Positions 23,655-34,860 are shown, numbered from the stretch's first letter. The stretch: DNA of 64,000 nucleotides from Molossus alvarezi (GCA_037176705.1 CM073895.1:3143051-3207050); one strand, 5' to 3'. Notes: a model not told the origin generated them from the letters alone. Numbers and translations are program-made.

Positions 23655-24405
23655 AAGTCTCCAAAGCCCCGAAGGAGCATCATCGTCCCTGGGTAGGTAC
23701 AGGCGGTCTGTGAGAAGGGGCCCGTCTCCGCAGCAGGTGTCAGCGCGGGGCCACCCGGAGGCCCAGCCTGCAAGCAGCCCTCAGGCGGCTCCTCGCGCTC
23801 CGGGTCACAGAAGCCCAAGGTGCGGCCGAGAGCCTGGCGGTCGGCAGAACTCGGCACAGCACGCGCTCAGAACACAGTGGTCGCTGATATTTAACAACAA
23901 TCAGGAAAACTGTCTGCTCACTGGGGCCTCCCTGGAAATGATGTCCTTTAATGTGTCAGAGGGTCTTAGGATGACACAGGGGACTCGGGGGGGGGGGGGG
24001 CTTTCCTTCTGACCAGAGCGAGATCTCTGGAGGGACCACGCGACCCTCCTGCCCACTTATACATCCGTTCGTCCCCGACCTGTCTCCCCAGCCAGGGAGG
24101 GGGTGGCCTCTGCGTTGTCTCTGTGTGACCCCTGAAATGCCTGAGAAAGGGAAAAGCCTCCCCAAGCAGGGTGTACATGGCCGTCGCTCACGGACACCAG
24201 GAAGGGTCCCCCACGGGGGCACTTGGGTGCCTGCAAGGTCCAGGGACTGGGATGGCCAGTTCGACTCCGGCCTGGAGGCAGCGACGGCCCAGCGGGAGGA
24301 GCAGAGGAGGAGGATGGAGAGGAGGGCAGGGCCTTGGGTTGTGCCAGCAAGACACGTGGGTGCTGTGGGCACCCTCAGGCGAGATGTCTAATCTGACGGG
24401 GGCGT
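23655..24405. other. Intergenic DNA, no gene seen
   Basis: An AT-richer non-repetitive patch (23880-23970) is followed by a run of 14 G at 23987-24000. The rest is GC-rich without recognisable content. Confidence 0.5.
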
Positions 24406-24409
24406 CGGG

Positions 24410-24640
24410 AAAACTTCCCAGAGGAAGCGACACTGAATTATGTCCTGAAGGACCAGGGCAATCTGGCCAAGGAGCAGGACAGTGGGAGGAGGATCTTTCC
24501 AGGAGGGGGCGCTGTCAGTGCAGGGCCCCTAGAGCGTGGGGTGCACAGGGCAGCGGTGGAGCTGGGGAGGGGGTGGTGTAGGGACCAGGGCCTGGGAACG
24601 TGCCTCAAGGGGGAAGAAGGCTCAGGCCCTAAGGAGCCCC
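24410..24640 (+). repeat. Ancient interspersed repeat, family unresolved
   Basis: Landmarks 'aacttcccagaggaagcgac', 'ttatgtcctgaaggaccagg' and 'gtcagtgcagggcccctag' match in order a common old mammalian repeat (cttcctggaggaagtgacatttgagctgagtcctgaaggatgagtag ... gtgcaaaggccc). I know the text but not the family name. Confidence 0.5.
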
Positions 24641-24733
24641 TGGAACTGCGCCGAGGGTCTGCCCTGTTCCGGAGGCCACTGCTGAATTGCAAGCCAGGGG
24701 TGATATCACCATGGCCATTACTCACTTCGCCGC

Positions 24734-24930
24734 AATTTACCGACTCCTTACCATGCGCCAAGCATTATTCCAGGGGCTGGACAGATGATGATTCATGTAC
24801 CACTTAGAACCCCCAAGAGGTCGAAACTGTTATTACTGTCATTTGACAGCAGCTCAGAGAGGGTAAGTAACTTGCCCAAGGACACACAGCTGGAATTTCC
24901 AGTGCAGGGCCCGGGTCCGAACCAAAGCTG
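24734..24930 (-). repeat. MIR SINE
   Basis: Plus strand reads 'ttaccatgcgccaagcatta', then 'cagctcagagagggtaagta', 'acttgcccaaggacacacag' and 'gggtccgaaccaaagctg'. This is the reverse complement of MIR (core plus tRNA-related head). Nearly full-length and well preserved for this family. Confidence 0.92.
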
Positions 24931-27090
24931 GGTGGCCGCGCGTCTCTGTGGCACACAGATCTGGTTTGCCCCCCTCTTCCGATGGATGCCAGGGCTCCAG
25001 GGAAGAGGGCAGAACTGAGGGTGACAGCATTGGCTCCAGCGTCCGGACCCCACGTGAAGGACACACCCCTGGACACGTCCTGCCCTGTTCATCCCGTGAG
25101 GCAGCAGAGTTTTACCGTCAAGCGTCTGAACGCTCCGTTTCCAGAGGCCCTTCGGGTGCGTGACGGTGTCTCCTCGGGAGCCTCTGCTGTGGAGCTGAGC
25201 GCCATGACCAGAGGAAGCCACGGTCCTCACGCTGGGCCATGAGTTCATTGCTGGAGTTGGGGGAGGGCTAGTTCGTGCTCCCTGCCCCCTGCTCCGACCC
25301 TGACCCATGCCCTTCCCGGGAGCAGGGAAACACTGGGCGGAGGGGAGCGGCGCACGCGGGAATCGGGCTCCGGTGGGCCCCTCTCCGCCGGCTTCCCCTC
25401 CCGCCCTGGCCTGCGGAAGAGCCAGCACAGAGGCTCAGGGCTGCGGGCAGGAGCCCCCAGACCACCAGGGACTGCAGCGGCTCCGGCCGGGTGTGCCCTG
25501 TTCTGTGGGTCCCGGGAGGCGGCAACACTTTTCTGTCCCCACACCAGGCAGTCCTAGCCGGGGCAGGTCAGTGGGAGCCTCAGGCAGGGGTGTCCTGATA
25601 CCGGCCCAGGAAAGGGGGAGTGGCTCCCTGCCCCCTCCTGCAGGAGGTGCCTCTCACCCAGGCGCCCTCCGCCCCCCTCCCTAACTCTTCCTCCAGGGCT
25701 CCGGGAGCACAGGGTGCTGCCCAGCTCTGCAGGGAGCGGAGTCACAAGATGCCGCCAGCAACTGTCCTTGTCACGCAGAAAAGCAGGAGTGACGCACCCT
25801 GGGCGTGGTGTGGCCACCAGGCAGGAAGGGCCCTCTGGCGCGCTCACCTTAGTGCAGACCAGAAAGGAAAGGGGGCATTTCAGCACCAGTGCCCCTGGAG
25901 GTCACCCCTTCTGGTCTGTGCAGGCTGAGGCTGGGAGGGTCCCACAGGCCCCTGAACACCTGATCCCGGGGTGCCCCACACACCCACGGGTCAGAGGTGC
26001 GGAGGTGAGGCAGGAGAAGACCAGGTTCTGTGGCGGGCGTGGTCCGGGAGGAGCGCTGGCTGACCTCCGACGGCTGCAGCTCCCTTGCAGAGTATGCTTG
26101 CCCTCTGAGGACCCGAGTCAGCCCCCAAGTGGTCACTCTGGCCGAGTGGGTGGGTAGCCAGAGGCTGCAGGAGGGCTGGGATTTGGGAAGCTTCTGGTTA
26201 ACAGATGAGGCAAAGATCCCACCTGCATTCCTGACCTCAGCGTGAACAAGGGGTCAGGACCCGTGGCCGCAGGCCGGGCTCCTGTGGGGGGTACCATATC
26301 GCCCAGACTTTGACGAACCCGAACCCTCAGCCTCCCTTCACGACCCACCATCCACACACCGCCTTCCTCTGTTATTACTGGGTGATTGTCATTGTTACGT
26401 TTCTTTCTGTTCACTGGTAATAGGGACTCCTGTGAAAATGCACCCCCAGCCCGGGGCTAGAGCCAGAGCGGAGTCAGGGTGCCTGGATTCTCCGGGTTCT
26501 GTATCTACTGTGCCCGCTGTGCCCTGCCTGTGTGCCAAAGTGGTGTCTGCAGGGCTGACTGGGCCGCCTTCAGTTTTCGGACACTGTCTGCCGGCATCCT
26601 TCCTGGCTTCCCCTTTCTCCGCCCCCTGATCACGATCCAGATCGAACGTTTCTTCGAAGGCGAACTGGCCGCACTCATTCCCTCTTCTGCCAGGTGTCCT
26701 TTCTTGTATTTCCGTCCACTCCCAGGCTTTGTCACCCTGGCGTCATCGGTGAGTTCCTTCACTTTGCCCCCCCCCCCAAGGCAGAAGCACCCCAGGTGTG
26801 ACCCTGTGCTTTGGTGAAACAGACGTAGGTCGAGCTGCACAGTGGCGGATGGGCAAGCGTCCCTCACACCGCGTGTGTGTTTCCATTCAGCATCTTGATT
26901 CATCTGAGTCTTCCTTCCGATGTCAACGTTCAGTGGAGGTAGGGGGGTTCCTCCCCAGAAGATTGGGACCCTCCAGAAATAAAGTCCTATACCCTCATGG
27001 GAACAGCCTTGCAGCCAAGCCTGTTAGGCTCCCATCTGGCTGAGAGTTACAGAGCCCTGGAATGCACTGTGGCTTGCCCTGGTGAGAGAC
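24931..27090. other. Intergenic DNA, no gene seen
   Basis: GC-rich, with an 11-C run at 26767-26777 and an AT-richer patch at 26365-26435. No exon or clear repeat. Confidence 0.5.
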
Positions 27091-27094
27091 TGAT

Positions 27095-27450
27095 TTTTCT
27101 TGCCTAATGGGTCTGTAGGCAGGGGGGTAATGTGTGGCTCACGTGGGAGTCCACAACACCCCAGGGGCCCTCGCTACTTCTACGCTTCACTCCGGCATTC
27201 TTGGTGTGCGGTTTCCACCCTCCTACCCATCACCTCATGGTTGCAATATGGCTGCTCTGGCTCCTGCATCACACCTGCATTCCAGGCAAGGAGTAAGACC
27301 AAGAAAGAAGTCAAAAGATGTGTGCTGAAGGGTCAACCCTGCCTGAAGAACTTGCTAGAAGTCCCATCAAGCCGTGTCTGTTGATGTTGCATTGGCCACA
27401 ACTGTGTCACAGACCCAGGTACAAGGAAGGCTGGAACAGATGGAGTCTGG
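27095..27450. repeat. Probable ancient LTR/DNA-element relic
   Basis: Landmarks 'ggttgcaatatggctgctct', 'ctgcattccaggcaagga', 'gaagaacttgctagaagtcc' and 'tgttgcattggccacaactg', then 'gtcacagac...acaaggaaggctgg', follow the order of a common mammalian repeat (aagatggctgct ... cattccagcaggaag ... tggaagtccca ... cattggccagaacttagtcaca ... ggaggctggg). Family not assigned. Confidence 0.5.
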
Positions 27451-28551
27451 GCCAGGCACAGTTACCACCCCTCCACCCCCGGAGTTCTGTCAGCAAGCAG
27501 AGGAAGGTTGCACAGCAGGTGCTCAGCGGGCAGCGTGTAGCTCAGCCACGCTCCCTCGAGGACGGCACAAGAGCGCACAGTTCATAAAAGCGTCGTTGCA
27601 AAGGAGGATGGAAGGGGGTGCTGGCTGCACAGATACAAGCTGCTCCACGCCTGGGCAGTCATGACACAGGGTGGCAACGGGCAGAGCTGGGCTCCCACTG
27701 CCCTGAACACATGTCGCCTCCCAGGGGTTCTGTTTGTAACATACTCAGAAAGCAGGGAGTAACATAGGGTGAGAAGTGGCTTTCTCTGGTGCCCCCCATG
27801 TGTTGTACCGAAGAAAGTCTTGGGGTTGGGCAGGCCTGGGCTGGATCACCGCATCCTCTCTTCCCTGCTAAATGACCTTGGGCAATGCCTTTGAACTCTG
27901 TATACATACGCATGCGGTCAGGCCTGCTACTCAGCAGCCTGCCCAGGTGCAGCCCCGCTGGGCATGACAATGTCGAGATGCTTCGCACCAGCTGGAAACC
28001 GCCCGGGCACCTCCTCAGCTTGTTCCGGGGCCTCTCCAGGGCCTCTGCCTGGCTCTGTGGCTGTGGCCAGGCTCCATCCCAGTGCCCAAGCTGCAGTGGT
28101 GACATTCTGAACGTCAGACCAGGGTACCCAGGATATGTGCCTCTTTGCATTGTCACAGAGGTTGAGCTCCCAGACGTAAAATTCATCACAGTGGCTGATG
28201 CTTACGGACGGGGGTGAATTTGAGGCCACGCTGGATGAACCAGCTGGATATCTGCCCTGCGTCAGGGCGCGCAGTAAGTGACATGCCGTTCTCCCTCCTT
28301 GGTGTGTTCCGGGAGCCTCTACAAGCCTGAGGATAACAGCTCGAAGAAGACGTTGTTAGAGGAAGTGGCTTTTCTGCTCAATTACTCTCTAGATTGGCTG
28401 TGAGCAGTCAAGATGCCACCTAAGCTGCTGCTTGAGGAAGATGGGGTCTGACAATTCCTGGCTGAGAAAGGCCACAGACTGATCCGCTGCTTTTTGCTGT
28501 GTTAAGAATGGTTTTCTCAGTAGTTCCTGAGCTCCAGCAAAACTCTTAAAA
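27451..28551. other. Intergenic DNA, no gene seen
   Basis: A short MIR-like phrase ('aaatgaccttgggcaatgcc', about 27870-27889) is the only repeat hint. The remainder up to the TGATGG array is unique-looking and somewhat less GC-rich. Confidence 0.45.
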
Positions 28552-29113
28552 ATGATGGTGATTATAGTGATGATGGCGATGGTGATGATGGTGATGGTGA
28601 TGATGGTGATGATGATAATAGTGATAATGATGATGGTGATGATAGTGATGATGATGATGGTGATGATGATGATGGTAATAGTGATAATGGTGATGATGGT
28701 GATGGCGATGATGGTAATGGTGATGGTGATGATGGTGATGGTGGTGATGGTGATGATGGTTGATGGTGATGATAATAATGGTGATGATGGTGATGGTGAT
28801 GATAATAATGGTAATGATGGTGATGGTGATGATGGTGAGGATGGTAATAGTGATGATGGTGATGGTGGTGATGATGACGGTGATGGTGGTAATGGTGATG
28901 ATGATAATGGTGATGATGGTGATGATGTTGGTAATGGTGATAATGGGGATGGTGGTAATGGTGATAATGGTGCTGGTGATAATGGTGCTGGTGATAATGG
29001 TGGTGATGATGATGGTAGTAATTATGATGATGGTGGTGATGATGGTGATGATGGTGATAGTGTTTTTGGTGGTGACGATGGTGATGATGGTCACGACATG
29101 ATGGTGGTGATAA
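28552..29113. repeat. Degenerate TGATGG/GAT microsatellite array (about 560 bp)
   Basis: Long interrupted array of gat/ggt/aat triplets, largely (TGATGG)n with TGATAATGG variants; one 4-bp slip near 28759 shifts the frame. Because the unit is a multiple of 3 and lacks stops, long frames exist on both strands (Met/Val- and Asp/Gly-rich on plus, His- and Ile/Thr-rich on minus). These are repeat artefacts. Confidence 0.97.
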
Positions 29114-29500
29114 CTTTTTTTGACTAATCACATTTCTCCCCTCTAGACAGAAGCACAACCCCCAAAGACACTTTATCTGACCATCTTTTAGTTGAGGTGA
29201 GCCCATTACCCCTACCACCCAATCATTGTTGACAAGTGATGAAGTCATCCCAACCTTGAGAGTCCAGAATCTATCCAGAGTTCAGAGTTCAGAGGTGGAA
29301 AGGACTATGCAAACTCAGCACGCTTGGCAAAACATGCCCCTTCCTCTGAACACATTTCGCTATTGTCCAGTGTAGGGGCTCAAAAGATGTAAGTTATCTT
29401 CTTGAATGGTTCATACCTGCAGGGAAGTGTAGATGATTATATGCGTGTCCACAGTGCCTCCTGCCTTCCCTGTGTGAGCTGCAGACTTGTCACCCCTCTG
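29114..29500. other. Intergenic DNA, no gene seen
   Basis: Lower-GC unique-looking sequence, no recognisable feature. Confidence 0.45.
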
Positions 29501-29504
29501 CTGC

Positions 29505-29690
29505 CAGCCTGGCCGTGTCACTTGCCTGGGCCAGTGAAATGTACATGGAAGTGACACGCGCTTCTTCCCAGAAGAATTCTGAGGTTCCGCCGGGACTCTG
29601 CCCTGTGCTGCGAGGTGGGGGTCCAGAGGAGAGCAGCCCCTCCACGCCGGGCCCTGGAATGATGGCCGTGTGCAGCGGGGCTGATGGCAG
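29505..29690 (+). repeat. Probable LTR relic (MaLR/ERVL type)
   Basis: 'cttgcctgggccagtgaaatg' and 'ggaagtgacacgcgcttctt' resemble the conserved 'cttgctttggccaatgaaatgt ... gaagtgacgtgtgtcacttc' text of a common LTR family. Later parts are too diverged to follow. Confidence 0.55.
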
Positions 29691-30720
29691 CTAGTGGTGG
29701 TGATGCTCAAGTGAGCCCTGGAGCTTTGCTGGATTCAGCCCCCGAGCCCTGGGGGCTGTCTGCGGGGACAACAGAAGCCAGCCTTCGCTGACCGGAGTGG
29801 TTTGTAAGTTCACTTCCTGGTGAACAGCTGTGTGTTTCCTGCCTGGAGCAGAGGATCCACTCCTGGGTCTGACCTCCTTCCCCGAGCCCCTCCTGCAGGG
29901 GGCGCTGGTTCCCAGGAGCCTGGAGCATGGTGCTGGCACTCTCTCCCTCTCCTCCCAGCCAGAGTCAGACCTTCGGTTGCTCAGCCCCTGGCCTTGTTCT
30001 ACCTGTGGCCAAGGGTCCCGCTCTTTCCTGCCCCCGCTCACACTCTTTAACACCCAACAGTCCACCTAGAGCCCCTCCCGAGCCCTCTGTGCCCACTGGC
30101 TCTGAAGGAGGAACGGATTTTCTCACACCTTTTCCCAAGTTGGTCACCTTGCCCGGTTCTTTGCCCTGACTCACCTCCCCACAGGTATCCCCTCACTCCA
30201 CCCGCCCCACAGCAGGGACCAATCGGCCCATCACTCCCCACCTCGCCTTCGATCCAGCACCACTGCCCAGGGCGGAGCCACAGACAGGCCAGAACCTCCA
30301 CTGGTCCCAGCCCTCCTGATGAGAAAGTGTGAGCCCCACCCCAGGCTCTCCCAGCCCCTGACTGGCTTCTCTGCCCGAGTGCTCCCCTTCCAGACTTATC
30401 TCCAGCTTGGCACCCAAACCTCCTGACCCCACGAGGCCAAGGGGCTGTGTTCAAGGGTGCCCCTCTATTTTGCAATGCAAATGAGCCCTCTTTTCTGTCT
30501 GAATGGAGAGGAAAACCCAGCAGCACAGAGAATCCTTAAAAGTCTTGAAGCGAGGGGTTTCCGCCATCCCAGGCCAGGGGACACCCCCAGGCTGCCCTCT
30601 TTCCACCGCCCTGAGAGGGCACGACTTGCCCAGAGGGGCCCAGAACCACCTCTCCTGCTTTCTGATACACAGCGGGCATTGTCTCTTGCCAACCCTGGGC
30701 CGAGGGTCATCGGCCTGTGA
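29691..30720. other. Intergenic DNA, no gene seen
   Basis: GC-rich unique-looking sequence with no exon or repeat recognised. Confidence 0.5.
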
Positions 30721-30721
30721 G

Positions 30722-30723
<2 letters not shown>

Positions 30724-30757
<34 letters not shown>
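30724..30757. repeat. (GT)n dinucleotide microsatellite
   Basis: About 17 uninterrupted GT/TG dinucleotides. Likely length-polymorphic. Confidence 0.97.
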
Positions 30758-30760
<3 letters not shown>

Positions 30761-31018
30761 GGGCAGCTCTCAGCTTTCTCTCTGGCCTGGACCCAGCGGC
30801 CTGGCTCTTGCACTTGGCAGGGGTCTGCAGCCCTGAGCGGTCTCACCCAGGGGAGCACCTCGGATGCAGAGGATAGACTCTGGGCACCTAACCTTCAGGG
30901 AGAAGGGAAGGAGAGAGACCTGGAGGTCCTGCCCCGCCCGGCCCCCATCACCACTTGCACGTTTTATTGGGGGGGGGTGCTAGTAAGGCAGGGGACAGGA
31001 AAGATCTTAGTGTGACTG

Positions 31019-31205
31019 CTTTAAGGAGACGTACAATAATTTTAATCAGCCTCTTCCCTTTCATTAAAAATCACAAACTTAGCCACTTAATCAAATGTCA
31101 TGCTTAAGACACATTTACCTCCTTGGGAGAAAAATGAACAATGGCAGGTCAATTTGGCTTTGGATGGGATTTAAAAATAGTCGGTCTGTGAAGGCCATTA
31201 GGTAA
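31019..31205. promoter_or_regulatory. Candidate AJAP1-proximal conserved element
   Basis: AT-rich island in GC-rich DNA about 4 kb upstream of the AJAP1 ATG, not resembling a known repeat. It contains homeodomain/SOX-like words: 'acaataattttaatcagcc' (about 31032-31050), 'cacttaatcaaatgtc' (about 31084-31099) and 'atttaaaaatag' (about 31170-31181). Regulatory role is inference from composition, complexity and position only. Confidence 0.35.
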
Positions 31206-31413
31206 ATGGCCCAGGGAGCTCCAAGGGGAAGGACCTCCCGCAGGGGTCAGATGGCTGTTTGGTTGGGAAAACAGGGCAGGGAGAGGGGCTCAGAGAGGCC
31301 CGGGTATCCCGGCGCCCTGGTCACAGATTTCTCCAGTGGGGGCAGGGGACGTGGAGGGAGGTCTTTCCACAGTGGGGACATCTGGAAACGTCCCTTTGGC
31401 ACCTGCTGCAGCT

Positions 31414-31646
31414 GTGTGAATGTGTGTGAGTGAGTGTGTGAATGTGTGTGTGTAAGTGTGTGAGAGTGTGTATGTGTGTGTGAGTGTGTGTATGAGTGTG
31501 AGTGTGTATGAGTGAGTGTGTGTATGAGTGTGTGCATGAGTGTGTGAGTGTGTGTATGTGTGTGGGTGTGTGTATATGAGTGTGTGAGTGTGTGTGAGAG
31601 TGTGTGTATATGAGTGTGTGTGTGTGTGTGAGTGAGTGTGTGTTGG
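31414..31646. repeat. Interrupted TG/TGAG repeat
   Basis: About 230 bp of (TG)n broken by TGAG, TATG and TAAG words. Both strands carry stop-poor frames (His-Thr-Ser-rich on minus), which are repeat artefacts. Confidence 0.95.
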
Positions 31647-31689
31647 GTTCCGGATGATGCGCTCACCACTCACCCTCCCAATTTCCAAG

Positions 31690-31850
31690 AGAAGAGAAAA
31701 ATGAACCAGCCCCATTTCGTGATGCTGTCACGTACAGGAAAACAGCGACGTTAACAGTGAAATATAAGTCGCCGTTTTATTATTTTCCAGCATGTAGAAA
31801 ATGACAATGTTTTCATCAATACAAAAAAGAACAAAATAATAGGAGGGTGC
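31690..31850. promoter_or_regulatory. Candidate conserved element upstream of AJAP1
   Basis: AT-rich non-repetitive island just after the TG array, with 'gttaacagtgaaatataagt' (31751-31770) and 'gttttattattttccagcat' (31774-31793). It could be an old unrecognised repeat; the enhancer reading is tentative. Confidence 0.28.
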
Positions 31851-32300
31851 TCTCTGGGGAGGGACTGGCCGGGAGTCATCGGTGCTGGAGGGCAGAAAGG
31901 AAGGCGGGCACCTGGTCTTGGCCCAGACTGTCCAGCTGGGTGCGGCCTCCTCCCTCCCTGCAAATCCCGGAGGACCTCACACACGTGGTCTCTGTGTCCC
32001 CTCCTGATTGTCACAGCTCCTCCCCAGATGCTGGCAGAAGCTGCTCCTCTGCTCAGCCCTGGCTTCATACCTGGGGTCTGGAGACCCCCAGACTTTGTGG
32101 ATAGAATTCAAGGGGTCTTTACACTTGGAGGGGAGATGGAAATTACATCTCTCTTTTTGTGAACTCTAAGGGAAATCGAACATTCCCTCCCGTTGTACAT
32201 GGAGGCAGCAGACAGCGGCCGAGACCGTGCCTGTGCCTGGAGGTGTCTCCTAATCACCTCGCCATCACGGCGGGTATCCCAGAGTGCCACCGCCGCACCT
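31851..32300. other. Intergenic DNA, no gene seen
   Basis: Unique-looking GC-rich sequence between candidate elements. Nothing recognisable. Confidence 0.45.
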
Positions 32301-32309
32301 CTCAGTACG

Positions 32310-32440
32310 TGCCGTACGGTATTTCTTGGTTTGGCTGAGACATTACTGGATGTAGTAATAAAGGGAGCCTACGTCGCCCTATCAAAGTTTTGTTTTGTTG
32401 AAATGTTAATAATGCATTTCAACAGCTGGCCTTCCTTACA
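32310..32440. promoter_or_regulatory. Candidate conserved element upstream of AJAP1
   Basis: Non-repetitive AT-richer patch with a TCF/LEF-like 'cctatcaaag' (about 32379-32388) and an AT-rich POU/HNF1-like 'gttaataatgcatttc' (32405-32420), about 2.7 kb upstream of the AJAP1 ATG. Function is inferred only from motif content and position. Confidence 0.28.
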
Positions 32441-32819
32441 GTCCTGAGCGTTTTGGCGCGTGCACTACAAACACCTGAGCCGGTCCGCGGCTTTGAGCAG
32501 GCTGCCCCAGGGCTGGTGGAGCCCAGCTGGTCGGAGCTCCCAGCCCACCTGGCCCTGCAGCCGCCTCCAGGGTTACACAGGCCGGGGGAGGGCCTCCCTG
32601 GGATAGCACTCCCACTTGGTCCCGCTAGGTGGCAGCCGTGAGCGCACCCCACGCTCCTGGGCCCAGCCTATTCCGTGACCTCCCTGTCTCCCTTAGTGGG
32701 ATCTGTCCCCCAACCCGTCAGGGAGGGGCCTCCAGGGGAAGGTCACCTCGGACTGACCAGGCAGGCAAAGTGCTGACTCAGCCTGGTGCTTCCTTGGACC
32801 TCAACAGTGACAGTACGTG

Positions 32820-32985
32820 AGGCCATCTCATTTCATCCCCACAAGAATGTGTGTGTAGAAGGGAATATAAAAAAACAGGCTTTATCGGAGATGAAACTGA
32901 GGGTCAGAGAGTTAGTTAACAGCAGACAGGGGCTCTGGTCTGCCCCTGTGAGGACCTGGGCTCTTTTCACCACACTTCCCTGCCT
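32820..32985 (-). repeat. Probable MIR SINE
   Basis: 'tctcatttcatccccacaag', 'gagatgaaactgagggtcag' and 'agagttagttaacagc' in this order match a reversed MIR (aatcctcacaa ... gatgaggaaactgaggcacagagaggttaagtaac). The tRNA-related end is blurred. Confidence 0.75.
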
Positions 32986-33849
32986 GCTGCTCCCCATCTG
33001 CTGGGATCTCCCTGGGGAGGTGCTGCCCACCAGAGCTCCTGGCTGGGCAGAGTAGACTCCTGAGGGCCCCAGAGTCCCGGAGGCCCAGGGCGCAGGGCCT
33101 GCCTGGCTGGCTCCACTCAGGCACCCGCTGCCCCTCCCAGTGGGGTGACTGGGGCCCCGCCGGGGAGGCACCTGAACCTAGCAGGCCCGAGTGTTACATC
33201 CCGCCCCCACCGTGGCCCACTTCCACAGTAGCCATGAGAGCTGGCCTGGCAAGATGTCTGAGGTCCAGATCTGCGCCGATTTGCACCTCTCCCCAGCCTA
33301 TGGAGCTTGGCAAGCAAGTCTTTGCGTTTCAGCCAGTCAGCAGGTCGGCCCTCAGTGGTGAGCTGTCAGTTCTCCCAGTGACCCGGGCCCCCATCAGGTC
33401 TTTCCTCATCTGGTCACTGTCCTGCAAATGCAGTCTAACCACTTGGCCCAGAGAAGTCCTGGAATAGGGAGAAGGCCGGCCCAGGGAGGAGTGGGTGCAC
33501 AGAGTCCGGGAGGCCAAGTCCTAGAACCTGCAGCGCCCTCTCCGGGGTCGGGGCCTGGCCCAGAAGCAGTGGGCAAGCAGGGATTGCCGCCCTCAGCCCT
33601 GGGACGGTTGATGCTTCGGGATTCAGGGCAGGGTTGGGGCAGAAGGTGCTCTGCTCTGACCAGGAGCACAGGGACTTCTTCCACCCGAGCCTGACGCCAA
33701 GCCCACGCAGCGGGAAGAGAAGGAATCCTAGCAGCGGACCCTCTGCCTCCCACAGGCTGCCGCGTGGCCCCTTCGCTCGGCTCCATCTGGAGGAAACTTT
33801 TCGCGCAGCCTCTCTCCGTGCGCTCCCTGAATGCTCCCTCGGAAACGCC
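32986..33849. other. Intergenic DNA just upstream of the CpG island, no gene seen
   Basis: GC-rich, rising in CpG toward 33850. The phrase 'gcagtctaaccacttggcc' near 33430 could be a MIR-head remnant. A long minus-strand frame enters from the CpG island (33406-34872) but looks like GC-driven noise. Confidence 0.5.
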
Positions 33850-33930
33850 CCCTCCCCAAATCAGCTCTCCTAGTCCACTGGTCGCGCCCCTAACCGGGTC
33901 GGAACCTCGAACTGTTTCGCATGCCATCCA

Positions 33931-33944
33931 GTTACCGTGGCAAC
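33931..33944. promoter_or_regulatory. X-box (RFX-factor site)
   Basis: The 14 bp gttaccgtggcaac form an imperfect palindrome fitting the RFX X-box GTNRCC-N2-RGYAAC exactly. It lies 23 bp before a CCAAT box. RFX family proteins bind such sites in promoters of ciliary, neuronal and MHC class II genes. Occupancy here is inference. Confidence 0.65.
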
Positions 33945-33967
33945 ACCATCCGGCGGCTCCTGGCGGT

Positions 33968-33972
33968 CCAAT
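33968..33972 (+). promoter_or_regulatory. CCAAT box (NF-Y)
   Basis: ccaatcgg matches the NF-Y preferred CCAAT(C/G)(A/G)G form, in a CpG-island promoter and next to the X-box. Confidence 0.6.
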
Positions 33973-34164
33973 CGGAGCCCACGGCCTCTCTCGGGCCTTT
34001 CCCAAGGTGAGGACCCGGACGAACTGGGGATGGGGTAGGGGCGGCCACGGCCCCGCCTGCTGTCCCCGCGGCCAGGCACAGCCTTGCGCTGCTAGTCGGG
34101 CCCCCGCGAGGCGGGGCAGAGAGCGACAGCCCGGGCCGGATAGGGGGCTCGGGCTCCAGTTCCA

Positions 34165-34173
34165 GGGGCGGGG
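34165..34173 (+). promoter_or_regulatory. GC box (Sp1/KLF)
   Basis: ggggcgggg, a standard Sp1/KLF site, 15 bp upstream of the CRE-like octamer. Confidence 0.5.
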
Positions 34174-34180
34174 AAGCAGG

Positions 34181-34188
34181 TGACGTGA
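34181..34188 (+). promoter_or_regulatory. CRE-like site
   Basis: tgacgtga: a CRE half-site TGACG with the common TGACGTGA variant bound by CREB/ATF and USF-type factors. Single occurrence, so moderate support. Confidence 0.4.
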
Positions 34189-34827
34189 GCCGGGCCAGGC
34201 GGGCGGAGTTGGGACCCGCTCGGGGAGGCGGGGGCGAGTGCGAGGAGAGGCAGACGCGCTGAGGGAGGCAGCTCTGCGGCGGGCGCGGTGGGCGCGGGCG
34301 GCGGGGCCCCGGGATCCCCGAGCGCCTCCTCGGCACCGCGCCGCCGCCGCACGTCCCCACGCCCCGCGCTCCACAGCGCCCTCACCCCACGCGCCTCCCG
34401 TGCCCGCCTCCTGCCCGCCTCCGGCGCCGAGGCCGTCTGCAGAGCGAGCGCTCAGACGGAGCCCCCGGCCAACTTGAGCTGTGCCGACCGGCAGCGTAGC
34501 CCCGGCAGAACACCCTGACCTGGCCGCGCGCGGGGAGGACCCGCGTCCTTCCGCATCACCGCCTCCCCCATCCCCGGACCGCGCCGCCCCCTCGGCGCGG
34601 AGCTCCGACTGGAGGCTAGAGACACGCACCGTTCGCGGCCGCGCTGCCCGGCCTCCCTCCTTGCCGCCCCGGAGGGCGAAGCCGCTGTTCCTCCGACCAT
34701 CGCCGCGCGGCCACAACGCGGGAGTGAGCCCCTCCCGGGCCGGTCGCCCCTGTCCCCGCCGGCCTCGCCGCTGCCTTCGCTGGGTTTCCCCAAGAGGGGG
34801 CCGCGAGCCCCGCGCCCCAGCGGGAGG

Positions 34828-34857
34828 ATGTGCGCCCCCGCGGGCCGCCCAGCCTGA
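34828..34857 (+). other. uORF 1 upstream of AJAP1 (9 codons)
   Basis: ATG at 34828, stop TGA at 34855-34857, encoding MCAPAGRPA. Purine at -3 and T at +4. It ends 213 nt before the AJAP1 ATG. Relevant only if transcription starts upstream of it. Confidence 0.5.
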
Positions 34858-34860
34858 GCC

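Noticed and set aside
28546..29248. Poly-His and Met/Val-rich frames over the TGATGG array
   Set aside because: Simple-repeat translation; both strands and several frames are open.
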